Source of the DNA: JBIQKZ01 sp044464765
GTDB taxonomy: Bacteria > Pseudomonadota > Gammaproteobacteria > Burkholderiales > Burkholderiaceae_B
DNA: 64,000 nucleotides
Assembly (NCBI GenBank): GCA_044464765.1
Contig: JBIQKZ010000005.1
Location: forward strand, 62,001 to 126,000
Reading direction: 5' to 3'
Position numbers and translations under genes: made by a program. The notes beneath the pieces are model-generated. The model searched no databases. It was not told the DNA's origin and saw only the letters and a list, made by a program, of their open reading frames with translations. Positions 1 through 8,771 of the stretch are shown here, piece after piece (position 1 is the stretch's first letter; every line of letters begins with the position of its first letter).

Positions 1-368
1 TTTACGGTGGTTTCTGGGTCGTTTGCGTGCACCAAGCCTTCTTCGATGGCAAATACGCCGACGGCGGACGAAATGTTTCCGCAGACAATCTCATAGCTTA
101 CCGAGGGCTCGTCGATGCCGATTTGTGCAAAGGTGTAGTTGATGTCCGCGCCGTCTCGGGTGGTAGGGCCAATAATTGCGCACTTGCTGGTCAGGAGATC
201 GGCGCCGCCGAGCCCATTGATCTGGCGCTTATCCGGGCTGCCGAAAATCGCCAAAAGAAATCGGTCGCGTTCGTTTGGGTCGCTTGGTATGTCCTTTTCC
301 ATGAGGAATACCGCTTTGCTGGTGCCGCCTCTCATGATGGTGCAAGGCACTTTTACTTGTTCCGCCAT
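1..368 (-). CDS. PrpF-family isomerase (4-oxalomesaconate tautomerase-like), C-terminus outside window
   Basis: The reverse strand reads ATG at 368 and stays open to the window edge (about 122 codons). The start MAEQVKVPCTIMRGGTSKAV is the PrpF/DUF453 opening, and 'GGADLLTSKCAIIGP' and 'FAQIGI' follow as in the LigU/GalD/PrpF group (diaminopimelate-epimerase fold). These enzymes move a double bond in tricarboxylic or keto-enol acids; GalD and LigU tautomerise or isomerise oxalomesaconate. A GGAG-like ribosome site precedes the ATG. It lies 32 bases after the iron-type dehydrogenase gene and is probably cotranscribed with it. The exact substrate is unknown. The family call is firm; the 3' end is not visible. 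Confidence 0.82.
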   Translation of the reverse strand, partial: MAEQVKVPCTIMRGGTSKAVFLMEKDIPSDPNERDRFLLAIFGSPDKRQINGLGGADLLTSKCAIIGPTTRDGADINYTFAQIGIDEPSVSYEIVCGNISSAVGVFAIEEGLVHANDPETTV

Positions 369-400
369 CTTTGTCTCCGATAAGGTGTAGTTGCGCAGTG

Positions 401-1594
401 CTAGTTACTTTTCCAGGCAAGCTCAAGAATCGCGCGCAGGTCGCGCTCATTTTCGATCGGGCGAAGATTGTTCTTCGTGACCATGGGGTGCTGCAAGGCC
501 GGCTCGATCATTTCTTCGACCTTGGGCCGCGTCAGGTTCAGGTCGTCGAGATAACGAGGCATGCCAAGACGGGTAAGCAGGTCGTGGAGAATGTCGTAAA
601 AAGAGGCATGCTCTCGATCAAGCATGCGGCGTATCCTGCCGTGTGTTTCGGCCGCGGCATCCTCAAGCCATTTGGCTTGGGCTAGCATTAACACGCAGCC
701 TGCGTCACTGTGAGGAACGCCGCCATAGGGGCCTACGATGTGAGTCATCCAATGGCTGAACCCATGCGCGACCGACATCTGCCCCATGCCGGTATACCAG
801 GCAGCCAGTTGGCAATTCGTGAATGCTTGCCTGTTTTGCCTGTCGCCAAGCAAGGGCAGGTTTTCTATGTAAAGCTTGATCGCGCGCTCGGCAAGCAAGC
901 TTGCAAATGGATGGGGCGCGACCGCGCACGCGGTGTTGATGGCGTGATCCAGTCCGCGTACGGCGGTGGAGCACAGCAAGCGAGAAGGGGTTTGAGCCAG
1001 AATGACGGGGTCGTAAACAATAGCGACCGGCGACCCTGCGGGCACGACAAAGCGCGCTTTTAGCGAGGTTTCTTCATCGATCGGTGTGCTGACCGGTGTC
1101 CACTCGGCCGTTGAAAGCGTGGTTGGAATGGCGATCTGCCGGATGGCGGGGGCAGCGGTCGATGTTGACAGCATCTCGCGCCCGTCTTTTGAAAGAACGA
1201 ATTGGTACTTGAGCAGATCGCTGCGTTCGTACGCCCCTTCGGAAATGCACAGTTGGATGGCTTTGCACATATCCATGACGGATCCGCCGCCGATCGACAC
1301 AATGACGTCGGCCTTCGATTCTTTTACGGCGCGCGCTGCCGCCAGGACATTGCGTAGCGGCGAATGCTCGCCGACCGCATCCGTAAGGCCCACCACGCGC
1401 GAACCCAGGCCTTTTTGTATGTCGCTAACGATGGAGGTGTTGGTGTTTAACGTTCGCGAGCACACGATGAAAACGGTTTCGTAGCCAAGCTCTGCAAGCA
1501 GCCCTGGCAAGGCGTGTGGGGCGCTGACGTCGTGGAGTACTAATTCGTGGCCGGTGAATCGGTAACGATGATTCTGAATGTTGAGAGGTGTCAT
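401..1594 (-). CDS. Iron-containing alcohol dehydrogenase family protein
   Basis: A 397-residue protein of the group III Fe-ADH family, which also contains maleylacetate reductases. The nucleotide-binding GGGSVMD sits at residues 102-108 and IPTTLSTAEW at 156-165. Metal-ligand candidates are D216/H217 in GLDHAIN, and histidines in AHGFSH (276-281) and VPHSD (293-297). The D-H spacing is shorter than in FucO, so the metal set is not certain. It probably reduces or oxidises a keto or hydroxy acid with NAD(P)H. It is first in an operon with the PrpF-like gene. A PicR-like box lies at 1833-1844, but 240 bases from this start and nearer the LysR gene. Confidence 0.85.
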   Translation of the reverse strand: MTPLNIQNHRYRFTGHELVLHDVSAPHALPGLLAELGYETVFIVCSRTLNTNTSIVSDIQKGLGSRVVGLTDAVGEHSPLRNVLAAARAVKESKADVIVSIGGGSVMDMCKAIQLCISEGAYERSDLLKYQFVLSKDGREMLSTSTAAPAIRQIAIPTTLSTAEWTPVSTPIDEETSLKARFVVPAGSPVAIVYDPVILAQTPSRLLCSTAVRGLDHAINTACAVAPHPFASLLAERAIKLYIENLPLLGDRQNRQAFTNCQLAAWYTGMGQMSVAHGFSHWMTHIVGPYGGVPHSDAGCVLMLAQAKWLEDAAAETHGRIRRMLDREHASFYDILHDLLTRLGMPRYLDDLNLTRPKVEEMIEPALQHPMVTKNNLRPIENERDLRAILELAWKSN

Positions 1595-1894
1595 TTTGTT
1601 CTTGCTAAAGGTAGGTGGTTGCCGATGTAAATGCGTGTCGCCCCGGGCCAGGACGCTGTCGTTCAGTCGGCCTCTTTTGCGCTTACAGGCGCTTCGACTT
1701 ATGGCTTAATTATCAAGCGCCGGAAGCGGTTACACAAATGATTTGTTTTAAATTTAGTTTAGATAAATTAAATATAAACGATAGGATTTCTTATGGATTC
1801 AGAGCTTATTTTCCTTTGTTGCGAATAAATACACAGTATACTGATAAATGAGCAATGTTTAAATGTGCTTTTCAGTCACTTGCCGCCACGACCC
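1595..1894. other. Divergent intergenic region, AT-rich, with one palindromic operator
   Basis: About 300 bases separate the minus-strand dehydrogenase from the plus-strand LysR gene. The stretch 1735-1850 is markedly AT-rich compared with its surroundings and holds repeated TTTAG/TAAAT runs. One close copy of the pic-cluster palindrome lies at 1833-1844. No convincing open reading frame is present. Confidence 0.5.
1833..1844. promoter_or_regulatory. PicR-type palindrome ACAGTATACTGA
   Basis: Eleven of twelve bases match TCAGTATACTGA, the palindrome repeated at the pic promoters 7-14 kb away. It is the only copy in this intergenic region and sits about 50 bases before the LysR start. Its core TATACT could also serve as a -10 element. 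Binding by the MarR regulator is inferred. Confidence 0.5.
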
Positions 1895-2773
1895 ATGAAA
1901 CACATCGTTGACAAATCTGTATTGCTCGGCCTGCGGGTTTTTGCGGTGATCGCGCGATCGCTCAGCGTGACCAAGGCGGCTCAAGAACTGCATGTGACGC
2001 CGGGCGCGGTCAGCCAGCAACTGAGCCAGCTTGAAGACCTGCTTCAGGTGGATCTGTTTGTGCGCGAGCATCGGCGCTTGTCCCTTACGGCCGAAGGCCA
2101 GGCGTTGGCCCTTCAGTTGCATGCGTGCTTTCATCAGATAGATCGAGCCCTGAAGGAAATTGCGCCTCGTCCGTCGACCAACACCTTGCGGCTGAAGTTG
2201 ATGCCCACGCTCGCCATCCGTTGGTTATTGCCTAGACTGACGTCCTTCTATTCTTCCCATCCGGATATCCAGCTTGAGCTGGCCACTATTCTCAGCGTGG
2301 AGGATGCCACCCTCGAGAACGCTGACTTCTCGGTGCGACTGGGCATGGGGCACTGGAGCGACCTTGAGGCTGACCTGCTATTTAGCGATACGCTAATTCC
2401 CGTATGTGCTCCGTCGGTGGCGAAGCGCCTGAAGCAGCCGGCCGATTTGGAGAATGAAGCCACCTTGCATTCAATGATGCGGCCAGAGGGCTGGGATATC
2501 TGGCTGGCCGATCAGCACCTGCAGGAGATCTCTACCGCCAAAGGCCTGCGCTTCGCCAACGCCACCCTGGCCTATCAAGCGGCTTTGGAAGGGCTGGGCA
2601 TTGCCATTGCGCAGTACGCCTACGTTAAAGGCGAGCTTGCGGAAGGGCGCTTGGTGGCGCCGTTTCCTCATTCCGTATCCACCGGGCAAGGATACTACCT
2701 TGTGTGCGCCAAACGTAGAGCCAATCAGCCACTGATCAAGATGTTCCGTCAATGGATCCGCGATCTGCCCTGA
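1895..2773 (+). CDS. LysR-family transcriptional regulator (GcvA-like)
   Basis: A 292-residue LysR regulator if the ATG at 1895 (MKHIVDKSVLLGLRVF) is used. An upstream in-frame ATG at 1865 would add ten residues of low family similarity, and neither start has a strong ribosome site. The N-terminal winged helix shows 'SVTKAAQELHVTPGAVSQQ' followed by 'LFVREHRRLSLTAEGQ'. The remainder is the substrate-binding-like effector domain, and the pattern resembles the GcvA/AmpR branch. It is divergent from the iron-ADH/PrpF operon and lies beyond the 3' end of the six-gene CoA operon, so either may be its target. Confidence 0.88.
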   Translation: MKHIVDKSVLLGLRVFAVIARSLSVTKAAQELHVTPGAVSQQLSQLEDLLQVDLFVREHRRLSLTAEGQALALQLHACFHQIDRALKEIAPRPSTNTLRLKLMPTLAIRWLLPRLTSFYSSHPDIQLELATILSVEDATLENADFSVRLGMGHWSDLEADLLFSDTLIPVCAPSVAKRLKQPADLENEATLHSMMRPEGWDIWLADQHLQEISTAKGLRFANATLAYQAALEGLGIAIAQYAYVKGELAEGRLVAPFPHSVSTGQGYYLVCAKRRANQPLIKMFRQWIRDLP

Positions 2774-2839
2774 CCACTGCGTATGGTCTATGGCCCCACG
2801 CACGTCCTGAACGCGCCGGGAGGGCAACGGTCAGCGCCG

Positions 2840-3643
2840 TTAGCGGCCTTTGAACTGGGGTGGGCGCTTCTCGGCGAACGCCGTTCGACCTTCGATGCGG
2901 TCGGCCGTGTCGCGCAGCAGGCCCCAGTACAGGTTGGCTTGTTGCACGAATTCGCGTGGCGACAGGTGGGCGGTTTCCACTGCGAGTTTCTTGATGATCT
3001 GAACGGCCAGCGGCCCGTTGGCGGCGATACGCTGTGCAATTTGTCTTGCCGTGGTGTAAAGATCGGGCAGGGCCACGACGTCGCTGACCAGGCCGATTCT
3101 CAAGGCCTCATCCGCCTTGATGCGATCCCCGGTCAGTGCGAGTTTCATGGCGTGGGCTGCCGGAATGGCGCGCAGCAGATACTGGATTCCCCCGATGGCC
3201 GGCACGGTGGCGATCTTCGCTTCGGGTAAGGCAAACGATGCATTCTCGCTGGCGATGCGCAGGTCGCATTGCAAGGCCAGTTCCAGGCCGCCGCCCACAC
3301 AATACCCATTGATCGCTGCGATCATGGGTTTCCATAGTTCCAGATCGTTCAGGTCCAGCAGGCGGGTGTAGCCCCCAAGGCTGGCTGCGTGCTCGCGATT
3401 CTTTAGGAGGCTTTCGGCAAAGCCGTGGGTGGACGGCATGGTGGCCTTCAGATTGGCGCCGGTGCAAAAAGACCGTTCGCCCTGCCCCGTCAGGATCATG
3501 ACGCGTACGTCGTCGTTGGATTGGCATTCGACCAGCATACGCCGCAAGGCTTCCAGGTCGTCGGGCGTCAGCCCGTTTAACGATTCTGGAGCATTGAGGG
3601 TGATGGTGGCGATCTGGTCTTGGATTTCGAGTTCAACAGCCAT
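2840..3643 (-). CDS. Enoyl-CoA hydratase/isomerase family protein (crotonase)
   Basis: A 267-residue crotonase fold. Oxyanion-hole segments are 'SFCTGANLK' and 'GYCVGGGLELAL'. The first catalytic glutamate position is kept (LPEAKIATVP). At the second (rat hydratase E164, in AMEMVL) this protein has AMKLAL, so plain hydration is doubtful and isomerase, hydrolase or lyase chemistry is possible. It is the last gene of the minus-strand operon starting at 8771 and probably acts on an acyl-CoA from the pathway of its neighbours. Confidence 0.86.
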   Translation of the reverse strand: MAVELEIQDQIATITLNAPESLNGLTPDDLEALRRMLVECQSNDDVRVMILTGQGERSFCTGANLKATMPSTHGFAESLLKNREHAASLGGYTRLLDLNDLELWKPMIAAINGYCVGGGLELALQCDLRIASENASFALPEAKIATVPAIGGIQYLLRAIPAAHAMKLALTGDRIKADEALRIGLVSDVVALPDLYTTARQIAQRIAANGPLAVQIIKKLAVETAHLSPREFVQQANLYWGLLRDTADRIEGRTAFAEKRPPQFKGR

Positions 3644-3734
3644 AATTTTCTAACGTGGTTAAGTGTAAGGACGAGTGGTTCAACGGGTGCCGGGCCTCGT
3701 GCGGCTATTGCACCAGCTCACCAGCATTGTCTTA

Positions 3735-4907
3735 TCAGGTGGACAGAATGGTAACAACGGCAACCGCCGAATCGCCCCCCAGCTGTCCGCCGTTGTTCTC
3801 CGCCAGGGCAACCTTGGCGTCGGGACGCTGGCGCGCGCCGGCCTGGCCGCGCAATTGCGTGGTGAGTTCCACGATCTGAGCGGCGCCCGTTGCTCCCACC
3901 GGATGACCGCGGCTTAGCAGGCCGCCGCTGGGGTTCACGGAAATCCGACCGCCCAGGTCGGTGGCGCCCGAGCGTATCAGGCTGGGCGCGTCGCCGGGAG
4001 CGCAGAAACCAAGGTTTTCGTAGTGAATAAGTTCCGCCGGCGCCGATGCATCGTGCAGTTCCGCGACATGGATGTCTTGCGGGCCGATGCCGGATTGCTC
4101 GTACGCTTTTCGGGCGGCGCGGGCGGCCACCAGTTCGGGCTTGCCGTGCGGATTGGTGGACACCACCGCGCTCGCACGGATGAATACGGGCTGCACGGAA
4201 AGCTTGCGGGCGTAAGCTTCAGAGCACAGAAACACGGCTGCGGCCCCGTCGCCGATCGAAGAGCACATGAAGAGCGTCAGGGGCGAGCTGATCATGCGGC
4301 TGTTCAGCACTTCGTCGACCGTGGTTTCCTTGCGGAACTGAGCCAAGGGGTTCAGCGAGCCGGCACGGCGACTCTTAACCACGACTTTGGCGAAATCGCT
4401 GTTGTCTGCGCCGCTGGCTTCCATCCACTTGCGCGTTTTCGCGGCGTAGATATCCATGAAGATTGAGCCGCTGCCCGAGCCGATTTCGTCGCCCAGCGGC
4501 TCGTCCAGATCGACCCCTTTGGCGAACGCGCCAAACGATACGGACTTGTCTTCGTGGGATAGCTTTTCGGCGCCGACCACCAGGGCGGTTTCGCTTTGCC
4601 CCGATGCGATGGCCAGCCAGGCTAGATGAAGCGCCGAGCTGCCGGAGGCGCAGGCGTTTTCGATGTTGAACATAGGCTTGCCCATGAGGCCGGTATTTCG
4701 CAGCGAAGATTGCGCACGAATCATTTCCTGCCCCGTTACGACGCCTGCCGCGGCGTTGCCAAAATAGATTTGTTCCACGTCGTCTGCGGCGACTCCGGCG
4801 TCAGCCAGGGCGATACGCACGGCTTCTTCGGAGAGCGACTTCAGGTTCCTGTCCAGGAACTTGCCAAAAGGCGTCATGCCGATACCGGCGATTACTACAT
4901 TTCTCAT
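3735..4907 (-). CDS. Thiolase family protein (SCP-x/acetyl-CoA acetyltransferase type)
   Basis: About 390 residues from the ATG at 4907 (MRNVVIAGIGMTPFGK), which has GGAAA upstream; a longer start at 4940 lacks support. The nucleophile motif is 'ENACASGSSALHLAW'. The histidine motif is 'GHPVGATGAAQIVEL', and the C-terminus is 'AENNGGQLGGDSAVAVVT' as in SCP2-type thiolases, which lack the usual CxGGGQ end. It would cleave a 3-oxoacyl-CoA with CoA, or condense acyl-CoAs. It lies between two crotonase genes in the six-gene operon, which suggests the terminal cleavage step of a beta-oxidation-like route. Confidence 0.9.
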   Translation of the reverse strand: MRNVVIAGIGMTPFGKFLDRNLKSLSEEAVRIALADAGVAADDVEQIYFGNAAAGVVTGQEMIRAQSSLRNTGLMGKPMFNIENACASGSSALHLAWLAIASGQSETALVVGAEKLSHEDKSVSFGAFAKGVDLDEPLGDEIGSGSGSIFMDIYAAKTRKWMEASGADNSDFAKVVVKSRRAGSLNPLAQFRKETTVDEVLNSRMISSPLTLFMCSSIGDGAAAVFLCSEAYARKLSVQPVFIRASAVVSTNPHGKPELVAARAARKAYEQSGIGPQDIHVAELHDASAPAELIHYENLGFCAPGDAPSLIRSGATDLGGRISVNPSGGLLSRGHPVGATGAAQIVELTTQLRGQAGARQRPDAKVALAENNGGQLGGDSAVAVVTILST

Positions 4908-4961
4908 GGTCGTTTCCTTCATCTGAACGAATAGGGCCAAGCGCGCACGCTGTGCCGCTTT

Positions 4962-5735
4962 TTAGTTGTGTCCGCTGTTGCGCTGAACGAACTGTTTAAG
5001 CGCCGTTTGGAACTCTTCGGATATGAAGCAGGCCTCTTGCCGTCTTACTTCGTCTTTCAAGGCATCTTCCAGCGATGAGGCTTTGTGATTGAGCATGGCC
5101 TTGGTATGTCCCCAGGCGGTTGATGAAAAGCGTGTGAACTCGTCGATAAGCGTGATGGCCGCCTGCAAGGCTTCACGGTCGTTGACCTTGTCATCGGCCA
5201 AGCCCAAGCGGATCGCTTCGCTGCTGTTCACCAAAGAAGGTCGCAGCAGCAAACGGCGAGTGGCGCTTTCGCCAATCTTTTCGCGGAGCAGGTGGAGCGA
5301 GCCCCAGTCGGGCGCCAGCCCCAGTTTCAAGAAGGGAAAACCGATGCGGGCTCCCTCGGCGACGATCATGGCGTCGCAGGCAAGCGCAAGACCGGCGGCG
5401 CCCCCGACGGCATAGCCTTCGACGGCCGCCACGACCGGCTTGGCGGTGTTGCGGATCGCCACGATGCTGCGATGCGCGGCGGCCAGCAGGGTCCGTAGGT
5501 CACTGACGGGCGCATCGACAAAGGCGTCAATGTCGCCCCCCACGCTGAAATGCTTGCCCGCGCCTGTAATGACTATTCCGCGCACCGAGGCATCGTTGCC
5601 CAGGGCTTCCAAGCAGTGTGCGAGCTTTTCCCGCAGAGGCTGGTTAAAGGCATTGCGTCGGTCTGGGCGCGATAAACAAATGATCGCGATGCCGTTGTCA
5701 ATGCGCTGGATGATTTCGCTCACGTGAGTCTTCAA
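4962..5735 (-). CDS. Enoyl-CoA hydratase/isomerase family protein (crotonase, second copy)
   Basis: 257 residues counted from a TTG at 5735 that overlaps the stop of the preceding flavoprotein gene. A GTG at 5723 (VSEIIQRIDNG) is an equally reasonable start. Oxyanion-hole segments are 'HFSVGGDIDAF' and 'GYAVGGAAGLAL'. Both hydratase glutamates are absent: the first position reads FPFLKLG and the second ESATRRLL. The APDWGS motif carries an aspartate as in isomerase-like PaaG proteins. It is more likely an isomerase, hydrolase or ring-opening crotonase than a hydratase. Confidence 0.86.
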   Translation of the reverse strand: MKTHVSEIIQRIDNGIAIICLSRPDRRNAFNQPLREKLAHCLEALGNDASVRGIVITGAGKHFSVGGDIDAFVDAPVSDLRTLLAAAHRSIVAIRNTAKPVVAAVEGYAVGGAAGLALACDAMIVAEGARIGFPFLKLGLAPDWGSLHLLREKIGESATRRLLLRPSLVNSSEAIRLGLADDKVNDREALQAAITLIDEFTRFSSTAWGHTKAMLNHKASSLEDALKDEVRRQEACFISEEFQTALKQFVQRNSGHN

Positions 5736-6751
5736 GCTGAAACGCTTGCGCCGACCGTGGCGCAGAACGAATTGTTCACCGTATTCAAAGCGGCCACGGC
5801 GTCGTCGATGATTTCATCGAAGATGGCTTCGACCGGCTTGATCTCGCGCGCGAAAACGCCCGCCGGTCCCATGTCGATCATTCCGCTGGAGTAGTCGCCG
5901 CTGGTATAGGCTTCCTTGACGCGCAACCCCGTGACGAGTGGGCGGTAGGCTTCGAAATCATCGATGCCTTGCGCCTCCATGACGGCGACCTGTCTGGCCG
6001 CCTCGTTATCCAAAACGTGATGCTGCTTGCCGAAGCTGGACATGACGATGCGGCTGCCCATTTCGTCGAGTGTTGTGACATGCTTCTTGTAGGCCTGATG
6101 CGCCCAGATCTCTTCCGCGACCACCATTCGGGAGCCCAGCATCATGGCGCCCGCCCCCATGGCCAGCGAGGTAATAAGATGGCGGCCATCGCCCATGCCG
6201 CCGCCAAGCGCCAGAGGTTTGTGGATGGCGTCGGCAGCCAGTGGCCCCTGGACGATTTGACCGACCATGAACTGGCCGGTATGGCCGCCCGCTTCGCCGC
6301 TGATAACGGTGAGTGCATCGACACCTTCGCGCTGTGCGCTGAGCGCGTAGCGAATAGCCGGCGCCTTGTGAATTACGATGCAGCCGGCATCTTTCAGCTG
6401 CGGCAACAGCCACGTTGGATTATTGCCGGAGGTTTCGATAAAAGGCACGCGCTCCTCAAGAGTGATCTTGATGAAGGGGGTCAACAGTTCGACGACATCA
6501 GGTCTTCGAGCAATGGAAATGCTGACGCCGAATGGCTTGCCTTCGGTGAGCTCGCGGCAGCGTTGGATTTCTGCACGGAACCGTTCGGGCTCGTTGATAT
6601 AGGACAGGCAGGTGATGAATCCCATGCCGCCGGCATTCACGACGGCGGCGACGTAGCGCGCGTCGGCAAGCCACTGCAGGCCGCCGCAAAGTATGGGGTG
6701 CCGAATGCCGAACAGATCGGTGATCGACGTTTTGAAAACTTGTTCCCTCAT
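5732..6751 (-). CDS. Nitronate monooxygenase-family flavoprotein
   Basis: A 339-residue FMN-dependent TIM-barrel protein of the 2-nitropropane dioxygenase/nitronate monooxygenase family. It shows 'PILCGGLQWLADARYVAAV', the EAGGHTG motif with the family histidine, and 'LGGGMGDGRHLI' and 'MGAGAMMLGSR' phosphate-binding segments. Members oxidise nitronates or act as enoyl reductase-like flavoenzymes. Its place between a CoA-transferase and crotonases suggests work on a CoA thioester or its ring precursor rather than nitroalkane detoxification; this is inference. Its 3' end overlaps the next gene by four bases if the TTG start is used. Confidence 0.86.
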   Translation of the reverse strand: MREQVFKTSITDLFGIRHPILCGGLQWLADARYVAAVVNAGGMGFITCLSYINEPERFRAEIQRCRELTEGKPFGVSISIARRPDVVELLTPFIKITLEERVPFIETSGNNPTWLLPQLKDAGCIVIHKAPAIRYALSAQREGVDALTVISGEAGGHTGQFMVGQIVQGPLAADAIHKPLALGGGMGDGRHLITSLAMGAGAMMLGSRMVVAEEIWAHQAYKKHVTTLDEMGSRIVMSSFGKQHHVLDNEAARQVAVMEAQGIDDFEAYRPLVTGLRVKEAYTSGDYSSGMIDMGPAGVFAREIKPVEAIFDEIIDDAVAALNTVNNSFCATVGASVSA

Positions 6752-6766
6752 GCCGGTGAGTTCCTT

Positions 6767-7954
6767 TTAATGATTACTGCCTGAACCCTCGCTGCAAGCC
6801 TTTCTGGAGGCGGACAACTCCGCCAGAATTTCGCTGGTGTGCTCGCCCAGGCGCGGCGGCGGCTTAGCCCCGGTTGTTTGCTGCTTATGTGAGGCCGACG
6901 TGCGCAAGGGCCCAACCACCTGAACCGGGCCGGCCTCGGGATGGTCGATCTGCACCAGCGGCTTGGACGACTTGAACTGCTCGGATGTCGTGACATCGCG
7001 ATAGTTGGCCACGGGACCGCAAATGATGTCCTCGGCCTCGAACAGCTTAATCCATTCGTGGGTGGTTTTTTTCCGCATGGCGGCCGATACATGCTCGAAC
7101 AGCGCGTCGCGGTTCAGCACGCGGTCGGTTGACGACTTGAAGCGCGCATCGTCCACCAAGGAATCCAGCTCGAGGAGCCGGCAGAACTTGCCCCATCGCT
7201 GCTCATGGTAGGCCGCCACCATCAGCCATCCATCTTTGGTTGGATAGGCTTCATTGGGCGCGGAATACGGCGCGCCGCTGCCGCATGGCTGGGGAATTTC
7301 GCTGGATGACAGATACGACGCCAGCCCAGTTTGTTGCAGTTGTAGCGCGCACGCGTACATGCTTATGTCTAACCATTGGCCTTCACCGGTGCGTTCACGG
7401 GCGTATAAGGCATCCATGATGGCAAGGGTGCCCAGGAAACCCGTGACCATATCAATGATGGGCGCTTGCACTTTGCTTGGATCGCTATTGGCGGCCCCCG
7501 TCACGCTCATGAGGCCGGAGACTGCCTGGATAATGCCGTCTACGCCTGGCTTGTCGCGGCTGGCGCCTTCTTGTCCGTACGCGGAGATGCTGCAGTAAAT
7601 TAGGTCGGGCTTGAGTTTTTGCACGGATTGGTAATCCAGACCCAGGCGCTCCATCACGCCGGGGCGAAAGCTTTCCACAAGAATGTCCGCGCGACTGATG
7701 AGCTGCTGGGCGATTTCCCTATCGTTCGCGTCTTTCAGGTCGAGCACAATGCTGCGCTTGTTGCGGTTCAAAGATAGATAGATGACCCCTTGCCCGTTTT
7801 GCCAGGGCGGCCCAAGTTGGCGGCCGAGATCGCCCGACGGTGTTTCGACCTTGATGACGTCTGCGCCCCGATCGGCGAGCATCATGGTGCAAACCGGCCC
7901 CGCTGCGACTTGGGTGAAGTCGACAACGGTTAGCCCGTTAAGAATGTTGTTCAT
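6767..7954 (-). CDS. CaiB/BaiF family (class III) CoA-transferase
   Basis: A 395-residue family III CoA-transferase. The N-terminus 'GLTVVDFTQVAAGPVCTMMLADRGADVIKVE' and 'NRNKRSIVLDLK' are typical, and the catalytic aspartate is in 'IIDMVTGFLG'. It would move CoA from a donor thioester to a free acid, activating the substrate at the start of the pathway or recycling CoA. It is second in the operon after the SDR gene and 15 bases before the flavoprotein gene. The acid is not known. Confidence 0.9.
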   Translation of the reverse strand: MNNILNGLTVVDFTQVAAGPVCTMMLADRGADVIKVETPSGDLGRQLGPPWQNGQGVIYLSLNRNKRSIVLDLKDANDREIAQQLISRADILVESFRPGVMERLGLDYQSVQKLKPDLIYCSISAYGQEGASRDKPGVDGIIQAVSGLMSVTGAANSDPSKVQAPIIDMVTGFLGTLAIMDALYARERTGEGQWLDISMYACALQLQQTGLASYLSSSEIPQPCGSGAPYSAPNEAYPTKDGWLMVAAYHEQRWGKFCRLLELDSLVDDARFKSSTDRVLNRDALFEHVSAAMRKKTTHEWIKLFEAEDIICGPVANYRDVTTSEQFKSSKPLVQIDHPEAGPVQVVGPLRTSASHKQQTTGAKPPPRLGEHTSEILAELSASRKACSEGSGSNH

Positions 7955-8021
7955 GCCCGTTCTGTTTTTGATGGTGCTAGTGAAGTGTTGGCGCGTGTGC
8001 CATGGCGTGCTTTATGCCCTT

Positions 8022-8771
8022 TTATACGCTGTATCCCGCCAGGCTGCGCCCGCCGCACACATAAAGGGTTTGCCCCGTAACGTAGGACGACGCGGGATTC
8101 GCAAAAAAACACACCGCATTGGCGATATCTTTGGGTTGCCCGATGCGAAGCATGGGCACCGATTGGCGCAGCTTGTCTTGCACATCGGGCCGGATGGTTT
8201 CGAACAAGGGCGTTTCGACAATGCCGGGGGCGATGGCGTTGACGGTTATGCCGTCGCGTGCGAATTCCAAGGCCAGGCTTCGCGTCAGGCTGACGACCGC
8301 GCCCTTTGAGGCTGAATAGCTAGCTTGCCCGCGATTGCCCAGCCAGGCGCGTGAGGAAATGTTGATGATGCGGCCAAACTTTTGCTCGAGCATGATGGGC
8401 GCCACGGCTTTGCTGCAGAGAAACTGTGACTTCAGGTTCACGTTGATTACGTTGTCCCAGAATTCTTCGTCCATCTTGATCAACAGCTTGTCGCCGCCAA
8501 TGCCGGCGTTATTGACCAGGATATCGATGCGGCCCGCGAGGGCATGCAGGGCCTCAACCGCCGAACCCACGCTTTGCGCGGATGTAACGTCGACCTGGGC
8601 AAAATGAACGTTCTTGCTGTCGGCCAGTTCGTTCTGGCACTCTTCCAGCGCTTTCGGATCCCGATCCCAGATAGCCACGGTAGCGCCTTGTTCCAGGAGC
8701 CCCACTGCAATGCCTTTCCCGACCCCGCGGGCCCCGCCGGTGACGATTGCCACCCTCTTGGTAATACTCAC
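8022..8771 (-). CDS. SDR-family oxidoreductase (FabG-like)
   Basis: About 249 residues from the GTG at 8771 (VSITKRVAIVTGG), chosen because GGAGGAAAAC stands directly upstream. An ATG at 8783 would place that ribosome site inside the gene. Classical short-chain dehydrogenase motifs are present: TGGARGVG, NNAG, a serine in INISSRAW, and YSASK. The enzyme would interconvert a 3-hydroxyacyl or alicyclic alcohol and its ketone with NAD(P)H. It is the first gene of the six-gene minus-strand operon, so the promoter should lie between 8772 and about 8900. Confidence 0.88.
   Translation of the reverse strand: MSITKRVAIVTGGARGVGKGIAVGLLEQGATVAIWDRDPKALEECQNELADSKNVHFAQVDVTSAQSVGSAVEALHALAGRIDILVNNAGIGGDKLLIKMDEEFWDNVINVNLKSQFLCSKAVAPIMLEQKFGRIINISSRAWLGNRGQASYSASKGAVVSLTRSLALEFARDGITVNAIAPGIVETPLFETIRPDVQDKLRQSVPMLRIGQPKDIANAVCFFANPASSYVTGQTLYVCGGRSLAGYSV

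Noticed and set aside
401..1594. Firm naming of the iron-type dehydrogenase as maleylacetate reductase
   Set aside because: Only family motifs are visible. No ring-cleavage dioxygenase for hydroxyquinol or chlorocatechol is adjacent.
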